Source of the DNA: Nitrospinota bacterium
GTDB taxonomy: Bacteria; JADFOP01; DATKYB01
Assembly: GCA_035528715.1 (NCBI GenBank)
Contig: DATKYB010000034.1
Span: forward strand, 1 to 12,132
DNA: 12,132 nucleotides
Direction of reading: 5' to 3'
The notes below the pieces were generated by a model. It made no database searches, had not been told where the DNA came from, and saw only the letters and a list, made by a program, of their open reading frames with translations. Each line of letters starts with the position of its first letter. Position 1 is the first letter of the stretch. The translations under genes were made by a program, and so were the position numbers. Positions 5,514 to 12,132 of this stretch are shown one piece after another.

Positions 5514-6553
5514 TCGTTTTTTTCCTTCTTTTCTTGTAGAACGCTTAAAAGGCCTTGAGTCTGTTCCATCTCTGATTTTAAATCGTATATAAATTTATCG
5601 ATATAGCTATCATTTAAATCTGGTTTTTTTGACTTTAATAAACCCCAAACCTTATCATCTATTTTGGGAACATATCCATCGCCTCCTGCCATTCCTACTT
5701 GACCCATTCTGCAGAGGATATTTGAAAAGTATACCAAAGATACGATATCTCTATCTTTGCTTGAATTAAAAGGGTCGTGATGATTATGTATAACCTCGAT
5801 GAGGTGACTGGGAAGTTCCCATTTTTCCCCTAATGTTTTTCCAAGCTCAGCATGAGTCGTTCCCAAAATGTCTTTTTCGGCTTTAAATAGCGATACCTTT
5901 TTATCATGGGCCTCTTTGAGAACCTGTTCAAAATCTGTATTTAAATATTGGTCTAAGATGATCTTTCCAATATCATGAATGAGTCCAGCTACAAATGCTT
6001 CTCCTGAGATTCTGTATTGAAAAACCCTTGCAAGCATCTTTGAGGCTACCCCACAGCCTATCGAGTGAACCCAGAATTTTTCTCTGTTAAATATAGAGTT
6101 GTTTTTTGAACGGGAGAATGCCTTTACAATAGATGCCCCAACAACAAGGGTTTGAATTTCGTATGCGCCTAAAATTACAACAGCATGATTGATTGTGGTT
6201 ATCTTTCTTGGAAATCCATAAAATGGGGAGTTGACAATCTTCAGTACCTTCATGGTTAATGACTGATCCTGTGATACTAACTTGCTTATCTGTGTTGAAG
6301 AGCTATTTTTATCATTTGTACATTGAATAATCTGGTTGGCAACGGTTGGTAAGGTTGGAAGGGAATCAACGTTTTCCAGTATCTTATTTATTTTATCCCT
6401 GTTCGTCTTTTCTCCTCCATTTCCACCACTTTCAGGCTTTTTCAAAATAATGTTGTTGTTACAATTCTTGCATTTCATCACGACAGGTTGATCAGGAAGC
6501 TTATTTTCATCTATATCATAAATATTTGAACACTCTTGACATTTAACCTTCAT
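5510..6553 (-). CDS. Zinc-ribbon HDOD signalling protein
   Basis: A 347-residue protein. Residues 1-37 form a zinc ribbon of the MJ0042 type, with Cys5, Cys8, Cys28 and Cys31. Residues ~55-265 are an HDOD domain, which begins LPTLPTVANQI and contains VLKIVNSPFYGFPRKITTIN and FVAGLIHDIGKIILD. HDOD is a relative of HD-GYP usually regarded as a signalling or scaffold domain rather than a nucleotide hydrolase; unlike many members this one retains HDIGK (193-197). The tail ends in a charged helix (QTQGLLSVLQEKKEKNE). It is first in the operon with the GAF-GAF-HD-GYP and YcgR-like genes. The ATG has GAGG 5 bases upstream. Similar zinc-ribbon/HDOD proteins occur in motility and surface-behaviour regulation of deltaproteobacteria-like organisms, but the partner here is unknown. 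Confidence 0.9.
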   Translation of the reverse strand: MKVKCQECSNIYDIDENKLPDQPVVMKCKNCNNNIILKKPESGGNGGEKTNRDKINKILENVDSLPTLPTVANQIIQCTNDKNSSSTQISKLVSQDQSLTMKVLKIVNSPFYGFPRKITTINHAVVILGAYEIQTLVVGASIVKAFSRSKNNSIFNREKFWVHSIGCGVASKMLARVFQYRISGEAFVAGLIHDIGKIILDQYLNTDFEQVLKEAHDKKVSLFKAEKDILGTTHAELGKTLGEKWELPSHLIEVIHNHHDPFNSSKDRDIVSLVYFSNILCRMGQVGMAGGDGYVPKIDDKVWGLLKSKKPDLNDSYIDKFIYDLKSEMEQTQGLLSVLQEKKEKNE

Positions 6554-6604
6554 GCATACCTCACTTTTTAGATTTACGAATTTATTTTGAAGAAAAATGT
6601 TATT

Positions 6605-6610
6605 ATTATA
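6605..6610 (-). promoter_or_regulatory. Possible -10 element for the HDOD operon
   Basis: A perfect TATAAT on the minus strand lies about 50 bases before the HDOD start, in the 132-base gap after the HD-GYP gene. No good -35 hexamer is found at 16-18 bases (best is ATCTTC-like), so only the -10 is listed. I saw no convincing terminator in this gap. Confidence 0.3.
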
Positions 6611-6685
6611 TCGGCATGATTAAAGAAGAAGATAAGGATTAATTTTGGTGAAAACTAAATTTTTAAAACGTTAATTTAGAGGATG

Positions 6686-7753
6686 TTACGTTAAAAAATC
6701 CTCTTCATGTATCGATTCATTAATATAGAGGAGGGGGGTTTTTCTCAGATCTAAGATCTTTTCATCTCTGATTTTTTTTCCTTTGGAATCATATAAAATC
6801 TTTACAACGGGTTTGAGGGGCTGAACCTTGCTTGTTTCTATGACCATTCCGATTTCATTTGAATTCAATTTTACATAGCTATGTAATGGAAATACAGAGA
6901 GTTCTATGAGGAGTACCTTTATGATTTGAGAGGCGAAATGGGCCTTATAATTTTCTATGATTTCACGAACAGCGTTATAAGGAAGTATCCTCTTCCGATA
7001 GGGCCTATTATGTGTTAAAGCTTCATAAACATCTGAAATACCAACTATTTTGGCATACTCGTGAATTTGTTCTCCTTTAAGTCCTCTGGGATATCCTTGG
7101 CCTCCTTCTCTTTCATGTTCCTGATATACAATTTCAGCAAGCCATTGATATTTTTTTCCTAATTCATTCATAATAATATCATGACCATATTTTGAATGCC
7201 TCTGGATCATCCTTTCATCTTCAGGGGTTAATTTCTCCAGTTTTGAGAGAGTTTTTTCAGGTACTTTTATGATTCCTATATCGTGAAAAAAGGCAGACAT
7301 CCCGAGTTCTTGAAGTTCATGATTTTCATAGTTAAGACCTAAGCCAAGCTTGATTGCGTATATACAGACATTGGTTGAATGGGATATATAATTTTCTGGG
7401 ACACCTTTCTTATATACTGTTTTTAGAAAGAGGGCATCACTGACTCTTATGCTCTCTATCATCTGAGAGATTATGCGAAAACCATTATCGATGATGGTAG
7501 AAAGAGCTTTTTCCGCTTTTTCGAAGATCTCTTCAACAAATTCATAGGCATCTTTATATATTTTATCTACATTTTCTTCTTCTCTTTTTTTCTTTTCTGG
7601 AGATACAACTTCATCTTTCTTTCTGAGTTCTTTGCTGAGCTCTTGGAGTTCTCTAAAACTAATTTTTTCCTGTTCTTTTTTAGATTTTTTATCTTCTGGC
7701 TCTTCTTCGAGAGGGGATTCATCCCCTTTGATTATGTCGCTTAATCTTACCAT
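6686..7753 (-). CDS. HD-GYP protein with altered active-site motifs
   Basis: A 355-residue protein. Residues 1-65 are highly charged and probably disordered or helical. A helical linker (about 66-120) leads to an HD-GYP domain (about 121-275), followed by a beta-rich tail (about 285-345) with KLNSNEIGMVIETS and KPVVKILYDSKGKKI, common at the end of this HD-GYP subgroup. Present are His125, His157/Asp158, His186, GYP (220-222) and Asp240. Changed are the HDIGK lysine (HDIGII) and the HHERxDGxGYP motif, which reads EHEREGGQGYP (212-222): the first His is Glu and the Asp is Gly. Weak, altered or absent c-di-GMP hydrolysis is plausible. ATG at 7753 follows the stop of the ATPase gene by 5 bases, with GAGG across that stop, so the two genes form an operon. 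A link with pili or secretion through the ATPase is inference. Confidence 0.85.
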   Translation of the reverse strand: MVRLSDIIKGDESPLEEEPEDKKSKKEQEKISFRELQELSKELRKKDEVVSPEKKKREEENVDKIYKDAYEFVEEIFEKAEKALSTIIDNGFRIISQMIESIRVSDALFLKTVYKKGVPENYISHSTNVCIYAIKLGLGLNYENHELQELGMSAFFHDIGIIKVPEKTLSKLEKLTPEDERMIQRHSKYGHDIIMNELGKKYQWLAEIVYQEHEREGGQGYPRGLKGEQIHEYAKIVGISDVYEALTHNRPYRKRILPYNAVREIIENYKAHFASQIIKVLLIELSVFPLHSYVKLNSNEIGMVIETSKVQPLKPVVKILYDSKGKKIRDEKILDLRKTPLLYINESIHEEDFLT

Positions 7754-7758
7754 TTACC

Positions 7759-8556
7759 TCATCTTCCATCTTCTATAGCTTTAATAATAGTCTTTGAGTC
7801 AATAACATTTAATTTTAGACTATATCCAACAAGCAAACTTAGGTCACAGAGATTATTTATCCTTCTTGGTACTCCCTTTGTCTCTTCGTATATCTTTTCG
7901 ATAGCCTCTTTAGTAAAAATGCCTTTATCCATTCCTGCAGTTTTTAATCGATGAAATATATATTTTGCAGTTTGTTCAATATCAAGATACCGAAGGTGAT
8001 ATTTTATGGCTATTCGTTGTTCTAATTGTGGAATATCTTCAATCTGCTTTTTAAGCTCTGGTTGTCCAATAAGTATAAGGGTGAACAAGAACCTTTCGTT
8101 TAATTGAAAATTTAAGAGGAGTCTCAGCTCTTCGAAGATCTCTTTATCTTTTATTACCTGGGCCTCATCGATTATAATAATAGTATCTTTAGAGTTTTTC
8201 ATATTCTTTAGCATTTCTTCATTAAGGGCATGGAGGAAATCAGCTTTGGACTGAGAATCATCTTCTACACCTAATTGGTATAAGATTTCTTTTAAAAAGT
8301 CAGCAGGAGATAAACTTGGGTTAGCTATTAAAGCTATCTCAAATTTTTCATTAGAAATTTCTCGAATAAATACGCGGCTTAATATTGTTTTACCACTACC
8401 AATCTCTCCGGTAAGCATAGCTGCTCCCTTGCGAGCTTGTGCAGTATAGATTAATCGTGTTAAGGCTTCTTCATGATGGGGAGAGTAATACATAAATCTC
8501 GGGTCAGGCACATTTTCAAACGGGAGTTCTTTTAAACCCCAATGCTTTTCATACAA
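7759..8556 (-). CDS. ExeA/GspA-type AAA+ ATPase (short form)
   Basis: This 265-residue ATPase starts with the hallmark MYEKHWGLKELPFENVPDPRF region (residues 1-21). It has Walker A GEIGSGKT (50-57), Walker B TIIIIDEAQ (125-133), the sensor-like ILIGQPEL (161-168), an arginine-finger region EQRI (179-182) and a C-terminal helical part with GVPRRINNLCD (228-238). In ExeA/GspA, which helps assemble the secretin of type II secretion through peptidoglycan, this module is followed by a membrane segment and a peptidoglycan-binding domain. Both are absent here, so it resembles MshM- or exopolysaccharide-associated short forms. The start is TTG, well supported by AAAGGGG (8563-8569) 6 bases upstream; an overlapping ATG is out of frame. 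It is transcribed with the HD-GYP gene from the promoter at 8594-8622. Its exact partner machine is not shown by the sequence. Confidence 0.9.
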   Translation of the reverse strand: MYEKHWGLKELPFENVPDPRFMYYSPHHEEALTRLIYTAQARKGAAMLTGEIGSGKTILSRVFIREISNEKFEIALIANPSLSPADFLKEILYQLGVEDDSQSKADFLHALNEEMLKNMKNSKDTIIIIDEAQVIKDKEIFEELRLLLNFQLNERFLFTLILIGQPELKKQIEDIPQLEQRIAIKYHLRYLDIEQTAKYIFHRLKTAGMDKGIFTKEAIEKIYEETKGVPRRINNLCDLSLLVGYSLKLNVIDSKTIIKAIEDGR

Positions 8557-8562
8557 TATTTT

Positions 8563-8569
8563 CCCCTTT
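8563..8569 (-). promoter_or_regulatory. Strong ribosome binding site deciding a TTG start
   Basis: AAAGGGG on the minus strand, 6 bases before TTG at 8556. It justifies the TTG start of the ATPase and its canonical MYEKHWGL N-terminus. Confidence 0.8.
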
Positions 8570-8593
8570 AATTATTTGAAAATATGTAACTTA

Positions 8594-8622
8594 ATCATAA
8601 TTGATTCAATATCAAGTGTCAA
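8594..8622 (-). promoter_or_regulatory. Near-consensus sigma-70 promoter of the ATPase/HD-GYP operon
   Basis: On the minus strand TTGACA (8622-8617) is a perfect -35, followed after exactly 17 bases by TATGAT (8599-8594), one base from the -10 consensus. Transcription would start near 8587, giving a leader of about 30 bases before the TTG start at 8556. This is the best promoter in the window. Confidence 0.8.
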
Positions 8623-8632
8623 GAGATACTTG

Positions 8633-9400
8633 CTAATCTTTATTTCTTTCAAAGATTATTCTTAGTCCTTCCAAAGTTAACAATGGATCAACAGTTTTAA
8701 TCATTTTAGACTCAGGAGATATAATATCAGCCAATCCACCTGTAGATATGACTGAAGGGTTTCCATCAATTTCTCTTTTCATTCTCGCTACGATTGCATC
8801 AACCAATCCGGCGTATCCATAGATTATTCCTGATTGCATGCTCCATATGGTATTTTTCCCTATAACCTTTTTAGGCTTAACAAACTCAATCCTCGGTAAT
8901 TTTGCGGCATGTTCAAATAGAGCTTCTGAAGATATAATAATGCCAGGGGATATCACCCCACCTAAATACTCACCTTTTTTTGATACAGCATCAAAGGTTG
9001 TAGCTGTGCCGAAGTCGATTACAATTACAGGACCACCATATTTTTCAAAGGCTGCTACACTATTGACGATCCTATCAGCTCCCACATCTCTTGGGTTATC
9101 ATACAAAATAGGCATCCCTGTTTTTATCCCTGGTTCTATAACCATTGGGGTTATTCCGAGATATTTTCCATACATTTCAACTATAGTTGGCAGAAGGGGA
9201 GGGACAACACAGGACAGGGCAATATTTTTAATACTCTTTTCTTTAATATTATTCAAGTGGAAGAGTTCTTTTATAAGGATGCCATACTCATCTTTTGTTT
9301 TGTTCTTTATTGTACCTATGCGCCAATGTTGAATTAAATCTTTTCCGTCAAAAATACCCAAAGCTATATTAGAATTTCCAATGTCCATCACTAATAACAT
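8633..9400 (-). CDS. coaX: Type III pantothenate kinase
   Basis: A 255-residue enzyme that phosphorylates pantothenate, the first step of coenzyme A synthesis. The family motifs are in order: DIGNSN (6-11), the phosphate-binding loop; SCVVP (63-67); NPRDVGADR (102-110), with the catalytic Asp109; DFGTATTFD (129-137); GGVISPG (147-153); and STGGLAD (219-225). The length is typical. ATG at 9400 has GGAG 9 bases upstream. It lies 45 bases after birA in the same direction, a pairing of cofactor genes seen in several bacterial groups. The gene looks intact. Confidence 0.97.
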   Translation of the reverse strand: MLLVMDIGNSNIALGIFDGKDLIQHWRIGTIKNKTKDEYGILIKELFHLNNIKEKSIKNIALSCVVPPLLPTIVEMYGKYLGITPMVIEPGIKTGMPILYDNPRDVGADRIVNSVAAFEKYGGPVIVIDFGTATTFDAVSKKGEYLGGVISPGIIISSEALFEHAAKLPRIEFVKPKKVIGKNTIWSMQSGIIYGYAGLVDAIVARMKREIDGNPSVISTGGLADIISPESKMIKTVDPLLTLEGLRIIFERNKD

Positions 9401-9445
9401 TTATAATATCTCCAAAAGTTTTGAGAGAATGTATCAAAAAATGGC

Positions 9446-10243
9446 TCATTTATCAATAAATGTAATATCTCCACTACTAATCTTTTCTATCTTGTTGTTT
9501 ACTTTTAAAAGTAATAAGCCATTTTCGTTAATACCGATAACCGTACCCTCGATCGATCTTTTCAACTCGTTTACCCTGACCAATCTTCCCGTTATATTTG
9601 CATATTTATGATATTCTCTTAGTATCTTATCTTTGCCTTTGTTTATATATTCTAAATACCATTTTTCAAAAAAATAAAGGATTTTTTTTATTAATCTGTT
9701 TCTGTCGATATCCTTCCCAATTACCTTCTTAAGAGATGTAGATTTTTCTTGAATCTCTTTTGGAAATAATGAAGTATCAGTATTTACATTAACCCCTATT
9801 CCATCTACAAGATAATCTATCTTATCTTTTTTTGATTTCATTTCAATCAAGATCCCACCAATTTTTTTATCATTAACTAAAATATCATTCGGCCATTTTA
9901 GTGTTGGAGAGAGTGATGTTACCTTTTTGATAGATTCTATAACAGCTATTCCAGTTAAAAAAACAATCAAAAATGACTCTTTAGGGGGGATTTTGGGTCT
10001 TAAAATAATAGAAAGATATATTCCAACCTCTAAAGGAGATAACCAAGAACGTCCGAGTCTCCCTCTACCTTTTGATTGTGTTTCGGATATGATGACAGTG
10101 CCCTCGTCTTCCCCTTTTTCAGCAAGCTCAATGGCTCTCCTGTTTGTTGAATCTACCTCTTTATACACTACAATCTTCTTGCCAATTACCTCTGTAGATA
10201 GACCACGTTGTATATCTTTTTTAATTAAACATTGATACATCAT
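9446..10243 (-). CDS. birA: Biotin-[acetyl-CoA-carboxylase] ligase, single-domain
   Basis: A 265-residue biotin protein ligase that activates biotin as biotinyl-AMP and attaches it to the carboxyl carrier protein. Motifs: EVDSTN (29-34), the biotin/ATP loop KGRGRLGRSW (58-67), KWPNDI (116-121), KKIGGILIE (126-134) and GIGVNVN (148-154), then the small C-terminal SH3-like domain (about 215-263). The N-terminal winged-helix DNA-binding domain of bifunctional BirA is absent. The first residues, IQRGLSTEVIGKKIVVYKE, resemble the linker that normally follows it. No reading frame for a helix-turn-helix is open upstream, so the protein probably does not repress biotin genes. Two ATG codons are adjacent at the start (10243 and 10240), without a clear ribosome binding site. 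Confidence 0.95.
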   Translation of the reverse strand: MMYQCLIKKDIQRGLSTEVIGKKIVVYKEVDSTNRRAIELAEKGEDEGTVIISETQSKGRGRLGRSWLSPLEVGIYLSIILRPKIPPKESFLIVFLTGIAVIESIKKVTSLSPTLKWPNDILVNDKKIGGILIEMKSKKDKIDYLVDGIGVNVNTDTSLFPKEIQEKSTSLKKVIGKDIDRNRLIKKILYFFEKWYLEYINKGKDKILREYHKYANITGRLVRVNELKRSIEGTVIGINENGLLLLKVNNKIEKISSGDITFIDK

Positions 10244-10457
10244 TTATGTCATAAAAAGAATAAGTTTTTTTTGATTAAAAATTGAAAAGATTATTTCCTT
10301 TGTAAGTATTCATTAATATAGATCCAAGAGTTAATCTATGCTTGACCGATTATTTTTATAGTGATCATTATTATAACATTTTTTTGTGCAAAAAAATCGA
10401 TAGGTTTTTTATAAAGGGGTTAAAGACCGTTTTTAAATATAGTTTATATGGAAGACG
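10244..10457. other. Gap between valS and birA
   Basis: These 214 AT-rich bases hold no open frame I can support. A candidate promoter element is listed separately. I looked for a valS terminator hairpin followed by T's on the minus strand and found none convincing. Confidence 0.5.
10370..10375 (-). promoter_or_regulatory. Possible -10 element for birA-coaX
   Basis: A perfect TATAAT on the minus strand, giving a leader of roughly 120 bases to birA. The -35 position is only GATTTT-like; a TTGCAC lies too close (10 bases) to serve. It supports, weakly, birA-coaX transcription separate from valS. Confidence 0.3.
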
Positions 10458-12132
10458 TTAATCTTTCAATTTCAAGATATTTTCTATGTGTTTTTTCAAT
10501 TTGGTCTGTTTTTCTGTAAGAGAGGAGTATTTTAATCTATCCTTGGCAATGACTTCCTTTGGGGCCTTGGATAGATAATCTTGGTTAGAAAATTTTTTGT
10601 TATACACAAGTAGTTCCTCTTCAACCTTTTTTAATTCTTTTCTCAATCTTTTTCTTTCTTCATCATAATTGATCAGACCCTCTAACGGCATAAATATCTC
10701 AATTCCATTAACAATGGCTGAGGCTGAACCCTTAGGTTTACTAAAATTGGTAGTTAATTTTAACTCGTTGATTTTCCCTAGACCCAGAATATAATCCTTT
10801 TTTTCCTTAAAAAACGAGAGATTGTTTCCTTTTTCGAAATTTAGAATAACATCAACTTTCTTGTTGGGAGAGACATCCATTTCTCCTCTGATATTTCTGA
10901 TGGCATTTATAACGTTTATTAAGAGCTTCATTTTTTCTTCCGCATCTCTATCCATCATCTTTTTATCGACCTTTGGATATTGAGAAATCATTATACTCTT
11001 TCCATTCTGAGGTAAGTGTTGCCATAGTTCTTCTGTTATGAATGGCATAAATGGGTGTAATAATCTAAGAACAGTATCAAGGGTTTCTACAAGAACAGAT
11101 TGTGCAGTAAACTTTTCTTGTCCTTTAGAATTTAATCTTGGTTTGCTTAATTCAATATACCAATCACAGAACTCATGCCAGATAAACTGGTATAATGAAT
11201 TTGCTGCTTCATTAAATTTGTATTCTTCTAGGGCCTTTTTAACACTTTCAATAATAGACTGGAGTCTGCTTAATATCCACTTGTCAACCAATTCATATCG
11301 TAATTTATCTCTATCTATAGGACCTTTTGGATAATCTTTTATATTCATGAGTGTAAATCGAGCTGAATTCCAGATTTTATTTATAAAATGTCGGTATCCT
11401 TCTATTGTTTCTTCAGAAAGGCTTATGTCTCTTCCTTGAGAAGATAGAGCTGCTAGAGTAAATCTAAATGCATCTGTTCCATATTTTTTCATCATTATGA
11501 GAGGGTCAATGACATTTCCTCTTGTCTTACTCATCTTTTCTCCATAAGCATCCCTTATCAGAGCATGTATGTAAACATCCCTAAAGGGAATATCTTTCAT
11601 AAACTTTAAACCCATCATGATCATTCTTGCGACCCAAAAAAAGAGGATATCAAATGATGTCACTAATACTGAGGTAGGATAAAAGACTTTTAATTCCTTG
11701 GTCTTTTTTGGCCATCCCATTGTTGAAAAAGGCCAGAGCGCTGAGCTAAACCAAGTATCCAAAACATCGGTATCCTGCTCAATATTTAAGCCTTCACATT
11801 TACTACATTTTTTGGGGTCTTCTCTGCTGACTATTATTTCTTCGCAGTCTTTACAGTACCAAGCAGGGATCCTATGACCCCACCAGATTTGCCTTGAGAT
11901 ACACCAATCTTTAATATTATACATCCATTCGAAATATGTATTTTCCCAACCTTTTGGAATAATTTTAATCTTACCTTTTTTGACAGCATCAATAGCAGGT
12001 TTTGCCAAAGGTTCCATTTTTACAAACCACTGCTTAGAAGGCAAAGGTTCGACAGTAGACTTACATCTGTAGCAATGACCAATTGAATGATTGTAATCTT
12101 CTATTTTTATTAAAAAACCCTCTGATTTTAAA
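10458..12132 (-). CDS. valS: Valyl-tRNA synthetase, C-terminal part (5' end outside window)
   Basis: About 558 codons are visible; the frame is open to the right edge, first full codon at 12131. A TTG at 12044 is internal, since the sequence before it reads HSIGHCYRCKSTVEPL, a normal part of this enzyme. Class I valyl-tRNA synthetase features follow: SKQWFVKM, the WCISRQIWWGHRIPAW block, zinc-ligand pairs CKDC and CSKC, LDTWFSSALWPFSTMGWP, and the KMSKT variant of KMSKS (bases 11523-11537) followed by RGNVIDP. Next come the anticodon-binding helical domain with WHEFCDWYIELSKP, and a C-terminal coiled coil (LINYDEERKRLRKELKKVE onward) that contacts tRNA. The N-terminal HIGH motif and most of the Rossmann and editing regions are outside the window. 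Identity as ValS rather than IleS or LeuS rests on this coiled-coil arm and the WCISRQIWWGHRIP block. Confidence 0.97.
   Translation of the reverse strand, partial: LKSEGFLIKIEDYNHSIGHCYRCKSTVEPLPSKQWFVKMEPLAKPAIDAVKKGKIKIIPKGWENTYFEWMYNIKDWCISRQIWWGHRIPAWYCKDCEEIIVSREDPKKCSKCEGLNIEQDTDVLDTWFSSALWPFSTMGWPKKTKELKVFYPTSVLVTSFDILFFWVARMIMMGLKFMKDIPFRDVYIHALIRDAYGEKMSKTRGNVIDPLIMMKKYGTDAFRFTLAALSSQGRDISLSEETIEGYRHFINKIWNSARFTLMNIKDYPKGPIDRDKLRYELVDKWILSRLQSIIESVKKALEEYKFNEAANSLYQFIWHEFCDWYIELSKPRLNSKGQEKFTAQSVLVETLDTVLRLLHPFMPFITEELWQHLPQNGKSIMISQYPKVDKKMMDRDAEEKMKLLINVINAIRNIRGEMDVSPNKKVDVILNFEKGNNLSFFKEKKDYILGLGKINELKLTTNFSKPKGSASAIVNGIEIFMPLEGLINYDEERKRLRKELKKVEEELLVYNKKFSNQDYLSKAPKEVIAKDRLKYSSLTEKQTKLKKHIENILKLKD

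Noticed and set aside
8838-9332. Long plus-strand open frame of 164 codons
   Set aside because: It lies wholly antisense to coaX, whose every family motif is intact, and its translation has no recognisable domain.
10342-10377. Plus-strand TTGACC with TATTAT as a promoter in the valS-birA gap
   Set aside because: The spacing (21 bases) is too long and no plus-strand gene follows.
12042-12044. TTG as a possible valS start
   Set aside because: The frame stays open upstream to the window edge and encodes normal valyl-tRNA synthetase sequence (HCYRCKSTVEPL), so this is an internal codon.

Overview
The window is AT-rich except for one short GC-rich patch, densely coded, and almost entirely transcribed from the minus strand. 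Housekeeping genes (valS, birA, coaX), an ExeA/GspA-type ATPase and many cyclic-di-GMP output modules (two HD-GYP proteins, one HDOD protein, two PilZ-type proteins) suggest an uncultured, probably Gram-negative, low-GC bacterium, perhaps a Desulfobacterota-like or related lineage. That placement is inference from gene content only. No tRNA, rRNA, CRISPR array or insertion sequence was seen.

Layout from right to left, following transcription: valS (10458-12132, 5' end outside the window); a 214-base gap with a possible promoter; birA and coaX (9446-10243, 8633-9400); a near-consensus promoter (8594-8622); an ExeA-like ATPase with a divergent HD-GYP protein (7759-8556, 6686-7753); then a three-gene signalling operon, HDOD - GAF-GAF-HD-GYP - degenerate YcgR/PilZ protein (3067-6553). 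A lone plus-strand PilZ protein (2443-3045) converges on that operon and diverges from the last block.

The last block (1-2283, running off the left edge) is the most interesting. It reads as a compact cassette for a ribosomally made, modified peptide: two tandem-duplicated small proteins with near-identical leader-like N-termini and arginine-glycine repeat cores; a PqqD-like protein of the kind that binds peptide leaders; an HPr-kinase-like P-loop protein; and a methyltransferase with the double-glutamate loop of protein arginine methyltransferases (PRMTs). RG repeats are the classic substrate of eukaryotic PRMTs, so a PRMT-like enzyme beside RG-repeat precursors makes a testable proposal: a bacterial peptide system with arginine methylation, possibly combined with phosphorylation of one conserved threonine. 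The component families are known; the combination and chemistry are inference.

The c-di-GMP block looks like a local regulatory hub. One HD-GYP protein has all expected catalytic residues. The other HD-GYP and the YcgR-like protein have altered key motifs and may act as sensors or scaffolds rather than as enzyme and ligand binder.
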